A DNA stretch of 64,000 bases from Sinomonas atrocyanea. Lineage in GTDB: Bacteria; Actinomycetota; Actinomycetes; Actinomycetales; Micrococcaceae. Of the stretch, positions 1-10,589 are shown in pieces; position 1 is the first letter of the stretch, and each line of letters starts with the position of its first letter. Position numbers and translations under genes: made by a program. Location of the stretch: assembly GCF_030812675.1 (NCBI RefSeq), contig NZ_JAUSTE010000005.1, positions 1 to 64,000 of the forward strand, written 5' to 3'. Under the pieces are notes generated by a model. It made no database searches and had not been told where the DNA came from. It saw only the letters and a program-made list of their open reading frames with translations.

Positions 1-136
<136 letters not shown>

Positions 137-150
137 TGTGCGCGCACCGG

Positions 151-156
151 TAGAAT
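151..156 (+). promoter_or_regulatory. -10 box of leaderless promoter (SDR gene)
   Basis: TAGAAT lies 8 nt before the ATG at 165, so transcription should begin at or next to the start codon. There is no Shine-Dalgarno sequence. This placement decides the ATG at 165 over the in-frame GTG at 138. Confidence 0.7.
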
Positions 157-164
157 GGGAAGCC

Positions 165-1628
165 ATGAGCTCCCCTGATATGCCCGCCGAACTGACCCCT
201 GAGGAGATCCAGGCCGCCCTCAAGGTGCTCGGCACGATCCACACGTACGACGAGGAGCACCCGGACTACGTGGCCGTGCGGCGCGCCACGGGCAAGATGT
301 TCAAGGCGCACCGCCGCTTCACCCGCACCCAGAAGCGCGACGCTATCGCCGAGGCGGACAGGGCCGTCATCGCGCAGACCGCGACCGCCGCGCCGGACCG
401 GATCGACGACGAGACGAAGGGCAACAAGCTCGCGTCCTCCGCGACCGGCGAGATCGCAGGGCACCTCCTCCGCTCGCGGCCGTGCTACATCTGCAAGCAG
501 CACTACACCCAGGTGGATGCGTTCTACCACCAGCTCTGCCCCGAGTGCGCCGCCATGAGCCACGCCAAGCGCGACGCGCGCACTGATCTGACCGGGCGCA
601 GGGCGCTGCTCACCGGCGGCCGGGCGAAGATCGGCATGTACATCGCCCTGCGGCTCCTCCGCGACGGCGCGCACACCACCATCACGACCCGCTTCCCGAA
701 GGACGCCGCCCGCCGGTTCGCCGCGATGGAGGACTCCGCCGAGTGGCTCGACCGGCTCACGATCGTGGGCATCGACCTGCGCGACCCGTCCCAGGTCATC
801 TCGCTCGCCGACGCGCTCGACGCCGAGGGGCCGCTCGACATCATCATCAACAACGCCGCCCAGACGGTGCGTCGCTCCGGGAACGCGTACAAGCCCCTTG
901 TGGACGCCGAGTCCGAGCCGCTCCCGGCGGCGCTGCTCCCGGGCAATGGGGGCCCCGAGCTGCTCACGTTCGGGCACGCGCACGACAAGCACCCGCTCTC
1001 GATCGCGGGGTCCGTGGCCGAGCACCCTGCGCTCGCGGGCGATGCCGTGACCGCCCTCGCGCTCTCGACCGGCTCCGCGTCGCTGGACCGGATCGCCGCG
1101 GGGACCGCGATCGACGCCGGCGGCCTCGTTCCCGATCTCGCGGCGATCAATTCGTGGACCCAGGTCGTGGACCAGGTGGACCCGCTCGAGATGCTCGAGG
1201 TGCAGCTGTGCAACGTCACGGCGCCGTTCCTGCTCGTCTCCAGGCTGCGGCCCGCAATGCGACGTTCGACGGCGCGCCGAAAGTACGTGGTGAACGTCTC
1301 CGCGATGGAGGGGCAGTTCGGGCGCAAGTACAAGGGTCCCGGGCACCCGCACACCAACATGGCCAAGGCGTCGCTGAACATGATGACGCGCACGAGCGCC
1401 GGGGAGATGTTCGAGACCGACCGGATCCTCATGACGGCGGTGGACACGGGCTGGATCACCGACGAGCGGCCGCACTACACCAAGGTCCGGCTCGCCGACG
1501 AGGGCTTCCACGCGCCGTTGGACCTCGTGGACGGAGCAGCCCGAGTGTACGACCCGATCGTCATGGGCGAGGCGGGGACCGATCTGTACGGGGTGTTCCT
1601 GAAGGACTACCGGCCCAGCCCCTGGTGA
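165..1628 (+). CDS. SDR-fold protein with N-terminal CxxC-CxxC cluster
   Basis: This is a 487-residue protein. Residues 1-100 are helical and charged. A cysteine cluster follows (C107, C110, C125, C128), spaced like a zinc knuckle. The remainder is a Rossmann short-chain dehydrogenase fold with a glycine-rich cofactor loop (LLTGGRAKIG), a NNAA motif and a serine strand (NVSAME). The usual YxxxK is replaced by TNMAK, so the catalytic Tyr position is Thr, with a His just before it. A long insert sits between the NNAA motif and the serine strand. The reaction is unknown and the family is annotated only as SDR oxidoreductase. The ATG at 165 is chosen because of the -10 box just upstream. It stands alone, facing the next gene. 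Confidence 0.8.
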   Translation: MSSPDMPAELTPEEIQAALKVLGTIHTYDEEHPDYVAVRRATGKMFKAHRRFTRTQKRDAIAEADRAVIAQTATAAPDRIDDETKGNKLASSATGEIAGHLLRSRPCYICKQHYTQVDAFYHQLCPECAAMSHAKRDARTDLTGRRALLTGGRAKIGMYIALRLLRDGAHTTITTRFPKDAARRFAAMEDSAEWLDRLTIVGIDLRDPSQVISLADALDAEGPLDIIINNAAQTVRRSGNAYKPLVDAESEPLPAALLPGNGGPELLTFGHAHDKHPLSIAGSVAEHPALAGDAVTALALSTGSASLDRIAAGTAIDAGGLVPDLAAINSWTQVVDQVDPLEMLEVQLCNVTAPFLLVSRLRPAMRRSTARRKYVVNVSAMEGQFGRKYKGPGHPHTNMAKASLNMMTRTSAGEMFETDRILMTAVDTGWITDERPHYTKVRLADEGFHAPLDLVDGAARVYDPIVMGEAGTDLYGVFLKDYRPSPW

Positions 1629-1657
1629 CCTGGGCTCCTCCCTCCCCCCCCGTCCCG

Positions 1658-1703
1658 TTGAGGGGTCTCTGGCACCCGCTTGAGGGGTCTCTGGCCGCCG
1701 GCC
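1658..1703. repeat. Two tandem copies of a 22-bp intergenic repeat
   Basis: Two direct copies with period 22 share TTGAGGGGTCTCTGGC, at 1658-1679 and 1680-1701. They lie between the ends of two convergent genes. The same core in reverse complement recurs at 2691-2778 and in both orientations at 14037-14144. Confidence 0.85.
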
Positions 1704-1777
1704 AAGGGCAGTGACTCAGGCCGCTCTTCCCGCCAGAAGGATCCTCAGTTCGCGCCGGACACGGGCGAAGTCATCGT

Positions 1778-2638
1778 TCAAGTCCTCGGCCCCCCCGCGT
1801 AGATGAGGCCCCAGCCCCTGTGCCGGAAGGCGGTATCCCGGCGGGCATCGCTCAGTCGCTGCTGAGGCTCCTGATGGTGGGCGCCTTCGTAGTGGATGCC
1901 GATGCGGTCCCGACAGTAGCCAAGGTCAGCGGTAGGCGATCTCGGGTCGTCCGGGTCGAGCTTGATCTGGAGCTGCGGCTCGGGGAAACCGTGGGCCACG
2001 AGACTGAGCCTCAGCATGGTCTCCGGCACGGAGTCGGAGCCGACCCGCATGTCGATCAGGGCTTCCTTGCACTTCCCGACCCCTTTGACCTTGGGATGCG
2101 CCTTGAGAAGCCGGGCTAGGGACGCCTTCGTCTCGTAGGGAGCACTGCGGCCCTCGAACTCCGGCCGAGGATTTCGGATCAGCTGGTCACCGAGCGCAAC
2201 CAACGCGGCCACGCTCAGTTCATGGCCCAAGTCCAGCCATGTCCGGCCTCGACTCGTCATCCGGATCCCCTCATGGATCACCACCTCCCCCTCGAGGATC
2301 CGCACTCGATGCCCCACCACCCCGGGGCGCCGGACCCTCGGCAGGTGGGATGGCTTGCTCAGGTGAACGTACGAGTGGTCGTCCATCCAGGGCGGCATCC
2401 ACAGACCGTCCAACGCACCCGCCGTGCGATGCGACGCCCAGGCATCTGGGTTGAGGTCAAGATGTGCGCGAACCAGGCGGTCCAGAACGGGCGGACCGGC
2501 GTGGGGAACGAAGATTCCGCGGCTGATCTGGCGGATGTCCGCGATCCGTAGGTCCGCCGCGCTGAGACCGCGGGCCCTCGCCTCACTTGCGGAGAACGGC
2601 CGCAGGATGAGGTTCTCGCGGGGCGCCTGTCCACTCAT
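1778..2638 (-). CDS. DUF559/VSR-like endonuclease-fold protein, C-terminus frameshifted
   Basis: This is a 286-residue protein. The N-terminal half resembles the AbiEi-like winged-helix region often fused to DUF559 proteins. The C-terminal half looks like a very-short-patch-repair nuclease fold (PETMLRL, then ADLGYC, then IHYEGAHH, then the GWGLIY strand). The reading frame breaks in a seven-base C run at 1790-1796 and ends after a few unrelated residues. Adding one base to the run, or removing two, restores a family-like tail (AEDLNDDFARVRREL) that ends at a TGA at 1716. The gene is therefore either a recent pseudogene or a sequencing indel. The start at 2638 is preferred to 2671, but neither has a good ribosome site. 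Its function is unproven; such genes are common orphans in Micrococcaceae. Confidence 0.7.
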   Translation of the reverse strand: MSGQAPRENLILRPFSASEARARGLSAADLRIADIRQISRGIFVPHAGPPVLDRLVRAHLDLNPDAWASHRTAGALDGLWMPPWMDDHSYVHLSKPSHLPRVRRPGVVGHRVRILEGEVVIHEGIRMTSRGRTWLDLGHELSVAALVALGDQLIRNPRPEFEGRSAPYETKASLARLLKAHPKVKGVGKCKEALIDMRVGSDSVPETMLRLSLVAHGFPEPQLQIKLDPDDPRSPTADLGYCRDRIGIHYEGAHHQEPQQRLSDARRDTAFRHRGWGLIYAGGPRT

Positions 2639-2690
2639 GGCCCCATGCTGGCACAAGTCCTCGGGGAGCATCCCCAGTTATCCACAGGCG

Positions 2691-2778
2691 GTCGCCGCAG
2701 ACCCCGCAAACGGTCGCCAGGGACCCCGCAACCCGGCGCCAGAGACCCCGCAAACGGTCGCCAGAGACCCCACAACCC
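2691..2778. repeat. Four tandem copies of the 22-bp intergenic repeat
   Basis: Four direct copies with period exactly 22 lie at 2691, 2713, 2735 and 2757. Their shared core is CGCCAGAGACCCCGCAA with a few substitutions. A G-rich run (GGGGAGGGG) follows at about 2779. They fill the gap upstream of the DUF559-like gene and downstream of the transglutaminase gene, both on the minus strand. Confidence 0.9.
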
Positions 2779-2838
2779 GGGGAGGGGTGGGGCGGGGCCG
2801 GGGCGGGGGCGCCGGGGGTGAGACGCGGCGCGGGCGGG

Positions 2839-3690
2839 TCAGGCGAGGCGGGTGATCTCCACGCCGACGTCGAGGTGGGAGCCGCCGCCGCCCGAGAGGA
2901 TGCCCTTGAGCGGGGGCACGTCCCGGTAGTCGCGGCCGCGGGCCACGGTCACATGGAAGTCTCCGGCCGGCTTGTGGTTGGTCGGGTCCCACGACCGCCA
3001 CTCGCCGTCCCACCACTCGAGCCACGCGTGGGACTGGCCTGCGACGACCTCGCCGATGTCCGCGCTCGAGCGCGGGTGCAGGTAGCCGGAGATGTAGCGG
3101 GCGGGGATGCCGAGGCTGCGCAGCGACCCGATCGCCAAGTGTGCGAGGTCCTGGCAGACCCCCTCCCGCTGGTTCCACGCCTGCTCGGCGTCCGTCGTCA
3201 CGGCCGTGGAGCCGGGCCTGTAGCGCATCTCGCCCCGCAGCCAGTCGAACACAGCGTGGGCTGCGCGGTGCGGGTCGAGGCCGTCGACGATCTCCGGGAG
3301 CGTGCCGAGCACCTCGCTCCCCGGCCCAGACAGCCGGGACTGCGGCAGCCAGTCGCTGAACTGGTCCTCGAGCTCGGGGCTGCGCAGCCGGTCCCAGGCC
3401 ACGACGTCGCCCTCGGCAGGCACGCGCTCGACCCGGTGCACCTCGACCGTGGTCGAGGAGACGACCTCGAGGAACTCGTGCGGGAGCTGCATGTCGAAGG
3501 CCGTCACGCGGGTGCCCCAGTAGTCCTTGTAGGAGCTCACCGCGGCCTGCGTGGGGGTGACGCGGACCTGCGACTCGAGCACCACCTGCTGGGGCTCGGT
3601 CAGCGGCGTCATGCGCGCCTCGTTGTACGAGAGGGTGACGCGGCGGTTGTACCGGTACGCGGTGTGGTGCAGGATCCTCAGCCTGGTCAT
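2839..3690 (-). CDS. Transglutaminase-like cysteine protease family protein
   Basis: This is a 283-residue protein of the bacterial transglutaminase-like family. It has the N-terminal beta domain (ILHHTAYRY start) followed by the papain-like core. The catalytic triad is visible: C179 in GVCQDLAH, H221 in SHAWLEWW and D235 in WDPTN. There is no signal peptide, so it is probably cytoplasmic. It is the last gene of an operon with the alpha-E and ATP-grasp genes; its ATG overlaps the upstream stop by 4 nt (ATGA), suggesting translational coupling. In this gene association it is thought to cleave or form amide bonds on a peptide product. The substrate is unknown. Confidence 0.9.
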   Translation of the reverse strand: MTRLRILHHTAYRYNRRVTLSYNEARMTPLTEPQQVVLESQVRVTPTQAAVSSYKDYWGTRVTAFDMQLPHEFLEVVSSTTVEVHRVERVPAEGDVVAWDRLRSPELEDQFSDWLPQSRLSGPGSEVLGTLPEIVDGLDPHRAAHAVFDWLRGEMRYRPGSTAVTTDAEQAWNQREGVCQDLAHLAIGSLRSLGIPARYISGYLHPRSSADIGEVVAGQSHAWLEWWDGEWRSWDPTNHKPAGDFHVTVARGRDYRDVPPLKGILSGGGGSHLDVGVEITRLA

Positions 3691-4613
3691 GAAACCTCTC
3701 CCACCCAGGCCTGCTCGTCGGCCCTGTTGAAGTACTTGCGCGAGACCGCGTCGGACGTCTGGGCCACGGCCTTCTGGACCCGCTCCATGTGCTCGGGGAG
3801 CTCGACCATCAGGTCGTCCGTGCGGTGGAACTCGAGGAACGTGCGGGCCTGGCCGACAATGCGGCGCGCGTCGTTGATGAACCCGACCCGGGTGTCCGAG
3901 GGGTCGAGCTTCGCGAGCGCGTCGTCGGCGTCGCGCAGCGCGTACACGATGGAGCGCGGGAACAGCCGGTCCATGAGGAGGAATTCGGCGGCGTGGCGCT
4001 CGTCGAAGGCGGTGCGGCGGGTACGCAGGAACGACTCGTAGGCGCCGGCGCAGCGGAGCATGTTGACCCAGGACATCCCCGCCGTGTGCACCTCGCGAGT
4101 CGAGAGCATGCGCGCGGTCATGTCCGCCCGCTCGAGCGAACGGCCCAGCACGAGGAACAGCCAGCCCTCGTCATGGCTCATCGTGGTGTCGGCGAGGCCG
4201 CGGACCATCGCCGTGCGCTCGAGCACCCAGTTGCAGAAGCGGTAGGTGCCCACCACGTCCTTGCGGTGCTGGCTGAGGCCGTAATAGGTGGTGTTGAGGC
4301 ACTCCCACAGGCTCGAGGAGACGGTCTCCCGGGCGCGCCGGGCGTTCTCGCGCGCGGCCGCGAGCGAGCCCGCGATGCTCGTGGCGTTCGTGCGGTCGAA
4401 GGCGAGGGACTGGAGCAGGTCGGGCAGCCCGAACTCGTCCGCGTCTGACCGCGAGCCCATGACGCCGAGGAGCTCCTGGGCGACGCTACGCTGGTCGGCG
4501 GCGGGCAGGTGGTTGAGCCTTTCGAGGTGCACGTCCAGGATGCGGGCGGTCCCGTCCGCCCGCTCGACATAGCGGCCGATCCAGAACAGGGATTCAGCGA
4601 TGCGGCTGAGCAC
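3687..4613 (-). CDS. Alpha-E domain-containing protein (DUF403)
   Basis: This is a 308-residue, mostly helical protein that begins MLSRIAESLFWIGRYVERAD, the hallmark start of the alpha-E family. It carries the family's conserved Glu and Arg residues in the first helices. It has no membrane segment or signal peptide. It starts with GTG behind a strong GAGGAGG site, 72 nt after the ATP-grasp gene, and overlaps the transglutaminase gene by 4 nt. The family's biochemical role is not established. It nearly always sits beside the circularly permuted ATP-grasp gene and may act as its partner. Confidence 0.92.
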   Translation of the reverse strand: MLSRIAESLFWIGRYVERADGTARILDVHLERLNHLPAADQRSVAQELLGVMGSRSDADEFGLPDLLQSLAFDRTNATSIAGSLAAARENARRARETVSSSLWECLNTTYYGLSQHRKDVVGTYRFCNWVLERTAMVRGLADTTMSHDEGWLFLVLGRSLERADMTARMLSTREVHTAGMSWVNMLRCAGAYESFLRTRRTAFDERHAAEFLLMDRLFPRSIVYALRDADDALAKLDPSDTRVGFINDARRIVGQARTFLEFHRTDDLMVELPEHMERVQKAVAQTSDAVSRKYFNRADEQAWVGEVS

Positions 4614-4685
4614 GTCGTCCTCCTCGAGGGGTCGTGGTGCGGGCGGGGATGGAGCTGGCGGGGCTGGCCGGCCGACGGCGCGCGG

Positions 4686-6245
4686 TCACTGCTGCTGCTG
4701 CTCGGCCTGGCGGTCGCGCCAGTTGCTCTCGACCGGCCACACGCTCGTGCGCTCGCGGATGCTGATCGAGTGCCGGGGCTCCGCCTCGACGGGGACGTCC
4801 GGGGACTGGGCGAGCACCCACGTGTCCTTGGACCCGCCGCCCTGGCTCGAGTTGACGATGAGGGAGCCCTCCTTCAGCGCCACCCGGGTGAGGCCGCCGG
4901 GCAGGACCCACACGTCGTCGCCGTCGTTGAGCGCGAACGGGCGCAGGTCGACGTGGCGCGGCCCGAAACGGTCTCCGGAGAGCGTCGGGACGGTGGAGAG
5001 CTGCAGCACAGGCTGGGCGATCCATCCGCGGGGATCGGCGAGGACCCGCTTGCGGAGCGTGTCCAGCTCCTCGCGCGTGGCGCTCGGGCCGATGACGAGT
5101 CCCTTGCCGCCCGAGCCGTCGACGGGCTTGACGACGAGCTCGTCGAGGCGGTCGAGGACCTCCTCGCGCGCGTCGTCCTCCTCGAGCCGGTACGTGTCCA
5201 CGTTGGCCACGATCGGCTCCTCGCCGAGGTAGTAGCGGATCAGGTCCGGGACGTAGGAGTAGACGAGCTTGTCGTCCGCGACGCCGTTGCCCACCGCGTT
5301 CGCGATCGTGACGCCGCCGGCCCGGGCCGCGTTGACCAGGCCGGGGCAGCCGAGCATCGAGTCGGAGCGGAACTGCAGCGGATCGAGGAAGTCGTCGTCG
5401 ATGCGCTTGTAGATAACGTCCACGCGCTGCTCGCCCGCCGTGGTCCGCATGTACACGCGGTTCCCGCGGCAGATCAGGTCGCGGCCCTCGACGAGCTCCA
5501 CGCCCATGAGGCCCGCGAGCAGGGTGTGCTCGAAGTACGCCGAGTTGTACACGCCGGGGGTCAGGACCACCACGGTCGGCTCCTCCACGCCGGCGGGGGC
5601 GGTCTTGCGCAGGGTCGAGAGCAGCCGGCGGGGGTATTCCTCGACGGGGCGGATGGGCTGCTGGCTGAAGACCTCGGGCAGGCCCTTAGCCATGGCTCGG
5701 CGGTTCTCGAGCACGTAGCTCACGCCGGAGGGGACGCGGACGTTGTCCTCGAGGACGCGGAACGTGCCGGCGGCGTCGCGCACGATGTCGATGCCCGAGA
5801 TGTGCACCCGGACCCCGCCCGCGGGCTCGAAGCCGTGCACCTGGCGGTGGAAGTGCTTGCTCGTGGTGATCAGCCGGCGCGGGACCACGCCGTCGGCGAC
5901 GACCGCCATCTTCGAGTACACGTCGTTGAGGAACGCCTCGAGGGCGCGGACGCGCTGGGCGACGCCCCGCTCGAGGACGTCCCACTCGCCGGCGGAGATG
6001 ATGCGCGGGACGAGGTCGAGCGGGAACGGCCGCTCCTCCCCCGCGTAGTCGAACGTGACCCCCTTGTCGAGGAAGGTGCGCGCCATCGAATCGGCGCGGG
6101 AGGTCACGTCGGTCAGGTCGAGTCCCGCAAGCGCCTGCGCGAGATGGCCGTAGCTGGGCCGCGCCGCCTGGCGGGGGGCGAACATCTCGTCGTACGCGCC
6201 GGTACGTTCGGCGGCGACGGAGTAGTCCTCGAAGAGATCCGACAT
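4686..6245 (-). CDS. Circularly permuted ATP-grasp protein (DUF404/DUF407)
   Basis: This is a 519-residue protein with the order typical of circularly permuted ATP-grasp ligases. The first half contains ISGIDIVRD and EDNVRVPSGVSY. The second half contains the nucleotide-binding loop KPVDGSGGKGLVIG. The family is predicted to be an amide-bond ligase acting on an unknown carboxylate and amine. The start at 6245 (MSDLFEDY) fits the family; the open frame extends 29 codons further upstream without similarity. It is the first gene of the operon with alpha-E and transglutaminase genes and is divergent from pepN, with an 80-nt shared promoter region. It ends in a run of four Gln. Confidence 0.92.
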   Translation of the reverse strand: MSDLFEDYSVAAERTGAYDEMFAPRQAARPSYGHLAQALAGLDLTDVTSRADSMARTFLDKGVTFDYAGEERPFPLDLVPRIISAGEWDVLERGVAQRVRALEAFLNDVYSKMAVVADGVVPRRLITTSKHFHRQVHGFEPAGGVRVHISGIDIVRDAAGTFRVLEDNVRVPSGVSYVLENRRAMAKGLPEVFSQQPIRPVEEYPRRLLSTLRKTAPAGVEEPTVVVLTPGVYNSAYFEHTLLAGLMGVELVEGRDLICRGNRVYMRTTAGEQRVDVIYKRIDDDFLDPLQFRSDSMLGCPGLVNAARAGGVTIANAVGNGVADDKLVYSYVPDLIRYYLGEEPIVANVDTYRLEEDDAREEVLDRLDELVVKPVDGSGGKGLVIGPSATREELDTLRKRVLADPRGWIAQPVLQLSTVPTLSGDRFGPRHVDLRPFALNDGDDVWVLPGGLTRVALKEGSLIVNSSQGGGSKDTWVLAQSPDVPVEAEPRHSISIRERTSVWPVESNWRDRQAEQQQQ

Positions 6246-6312
6246 AGGGAACAGCTTTTCACCAATCCGGCTCGGGCGCATATCGGGGCCCAGGCGTGGT
6301 GGGGCCGCATGG

Positions 6313-6318
6313 TTGAAT
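6313..6318 (+). promoter_or_regulatory. -10 box of leaderless promoter (pepN)
   Basis: TTGAAT lies 7 nt before the GTG at 6326, with no ribosome site between. It favours the GTG over the in-frame ATG at 6317, which overlaps the box itself. Confidence 0.55.
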
Positions 6319-6325
6319 GGGCCGT

Positions 6326-8962
<2,637 letters not shown>

Positions 8963-9006
8963 CCGCCCGCAAGCCGTGCCGCAGGGCCGGACCGCAGGGC
9001 GGGCCC

Positions 9007-9038
9007 GCGCACGACGGCGGCCACCCGCCGTCGTGCGC
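9007..9038. terminator. 14-bp perfect GC hairpin between pepN and lplA
   Basis: GCGCACGACGGCGG at 9007-9020 pairs perfectly with 9025-9038 around a CCAC loop. It lies in the gap between two convergent genes and could stop transcription from both sides. There is no T tract, as is common at this GC content. The arm shares a 12-mer with the hairpin at 32766-32819. Confidence 0.65.
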
Positions 9039-9062
9039 CCGCTCACCCCGGGCGCGGGCCGG

Positions 9063-10121
9063 CTACGGGACCCGGTGCAGCCACGCGCGGGTGGCGAACT
9101 TGTGCTCGGCGAGGGCGCGCGCGTCGGCGAGCGAGTCCTCGGACAGGGCGACGCGGCGGGCACCGTAGCGGGCCTCGAAGGTGCCCATCATGGCCTCGAA
9201 GAGGTCCGCGCGGTCCATCCCCGTCTGCCGCTTGAGCGGGTCGACCCTCTTCTGCGCGCTCGCGATGCCCTTGTCGGAGATCTTCTCCCGCCCGATGCGC
9301 AGGACCTCGGTCATCTTGGCCGCGTCGATGTCGTAGCTCATGGTCACGTGGTGGAGCATCGCGCCGTTGCCGAGCCGCTTCTGCGCGGCGCCGCCGATCT
9401 TGCCCGCCTCCGTGGCGATGTCGTTGAGCGGCTTGTAGAACGCCGAGACGCCGACCTTGGCGAGGGCCTCCATCACCCAGGCGTCCAGGAACGGATAGGA
9501 CTCGGCGAAGGAGAGCCCGTCCACGAGCGAGGTCGGCAGGTAGAGGGAGTAGGTGACGCAGTTGCCGGCCTCCATGAACATGGCGCCGCCGCCGGAGATG
9601 CGCCGCACCACGGTCACGCCGTGCTTCTCGACGCCCTCGGGGTCCACCTCGTTGCGGTAGGACTGGAAGGTCCCGATCACCACGGAGCGCTCGTCCCAGT
9701 CCCACAGGCGCAGCGTCGGATTCCGGCGGCCCTCTCCGACCTCCCGGGTCAGGACCTCGTCGAGCGCCACGTTCTCGGTGATCGTGAGCGTGCTCGGGGG
9801 GATGACCTCCCAGTCGTGGTCCGCCCACGTGGTCGCGTGGCCGAGGGCGCGGCGGACCGCGACGGCGACGGAGTCGGCGTCGAACCCGAACATCACGGCG
9901 GAGGGGCCCACGGCTTCCGCGACAGCCTGGCTGATGGCCGTGTTCGGCGCGTGCGTGGAGAGGCCGACGAGGGCCTCGTTGATGTCCGCGAGGGCCTCGT
10001 CCGGCTCGAGGAAGAAGTCGCCGTTGATGCTCGCCCATGTGATGACGCCGTCGTCGGCCGCGAGGTCCGCGACCACGAGCTTGCCGCCCGGGACCTTGAA
10101 TTCACCGTGATAGTCCGCCAC
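9063..10121 (-). CDS. lplA: Lipoate-protein ligase with permuted domain order
   Basis: This is a 352-residue protein that attaches lipoate or octanoate to the E2 and GcvH carriers using ATP. Residues 1-110 resemble the small C-terminal domain of E. coli LplA (KVPGGKLVVADLAADDG, then NGDFFLEP). The catalytic biotin/lipoate ligase domain follows, with RRISGGGAMF and the lysine loop KIGGAAQKR. The accessory domain is therefore in front of the catalytic one, the reverse of E. coli. A GTG start at 10121 has a TAGGCT box 6 nt upstream and no ribosome site, so it is probably leaderless. It is convergent with pepN. Confidence 0.88.
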   Translation of the reverse strand: MADYHGEFKVPGGKLVVADLAADDGVITWASINGDFFLEPDEALADINEALVGLSTHAPNTAISQAVAEAVGPSAVMFGFDADSVAVAVRRALGHATTWADHDWEVIPPSTLTITENVALDEVLTREVGEGRRNPTLRLWDWDERSVVIGTFQSYRNEVDPEGVEKHGVTVVRRISGGGAMFMEAGNCVTYSLYLPTSLVDGLSFAESYPFLDAWVMEALAKVGVSAFYKPLNDIATEAGKIGGAAQKRLGNGAMLHHVTMSYDIDAAKMTEVLRIGREKISDKGIASAQKRVDPLKRQTGMDRADLFEAMMGTFEARYGARRVALSEDSLADARALAEHKFATRAWLHRVP

Positions 10122-10127
10122 GGATCC

Positions 10128-10133
10128 AGCCTA
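10128..10133 (-). promoter_or_regulatory. -10 box of leaderless promoter (lplA)
   Basis: On the minus strand TAGGCT is followed by 6 nt (GGATCC) and the GTG start at 10121. It lies just downstream of the L31 gene's hairpin, so lplA has its own promoter. Confidence 0.7.
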
Positions 10134-10152
10134 GACCCGTTCCGGAGACGCC

Positions 10153-10182
10153 GAAGGCGCCGTCCCGGGGGACGGCGCCTTC
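10153..10182 (-). terminator. Terminator hairpin after the L31 gene
   Basis: GAAGGCGCCGTC at 10153-10164 pairs perfectly with 10171-10182 around a short C/G loop. It lies 38 nt after the L31 stop codon and just before the lplA promoter, so it should insulate the two genes. Confidence 0.7.
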
Positions 10183-10219
10183 AGCGTGGCAGCGGCCTGC
10201 GACTGGTGGACCAGTCGGG

Positions 10220-10477
10220 TCAGGCCTTCTTGCCGAAGTTCTTGAAGCGAGCGTTGAAGCGCTCGACACGGCCGGCCGAGTCCATGATGCGCTGCTTGCC
10301 CGTGTAGAACGGGTGCGACTCGGAGGAGACCTCGACGTCGATGACGGGGTAGGTGTTGCCGTCCTCCCACTCGGTGGTCTTGTCGGAGGTGACCGTGGAG
10401 CGCGTGAGGAACTTCTTGCCGGAGGCGAGGTCGTTGAAGACGACGTACTCGTACGACGGGTGGATATCAGACTTCAC
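10220..10477 (-). CDS. rpmE2: 50S ribosomal protein L31 type B
   Basis: This 85-residue ribosomal protein begins [16 protein letters not shown] and contains [11 protein letters not shown], the type B L31 pattern. It has no cysteines, so it is the zinc-free paralogue (C-minus form) used when zinc is scarce in many bacteria. It starts with GTG behind an AAAGGG site. I found no convincing Zur operator in the upstream 110 bases, so zinc control is not supported by the sequence itself. It forms a single-gene unit. Confidence 0.95.
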   Translation of the reverse strand: MKSDIHPSYEYVVFNDLASGKKFLTRSTVTSDKTTEWEDGNTYPVIDVEVSSESHPFYTGKQRIMDSAGRVERFNARFKNFGKKA

Positions 10478-10589
10478 AATAGGCCCTTTGCTTGCGCCCC
10501 TGGATTTTGCCAGAGGCCAGGTGTGAACGCCCTCCCGGTCGGAGGGCCAGCAGTCAATGGTACCAGCTCAGCGGAGACGCAGCTCCCAG

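Noticed and set aside
2691-2778. CRISPR-like tandem repeats
   Set aside because: The copies are directly adjacent with no spacers, and no cas genes are in the window.
10478-10589. Zur operator before the type B L31 gene
   Set aside because: No AT-rich palindrome of the Zur type is present upstream.
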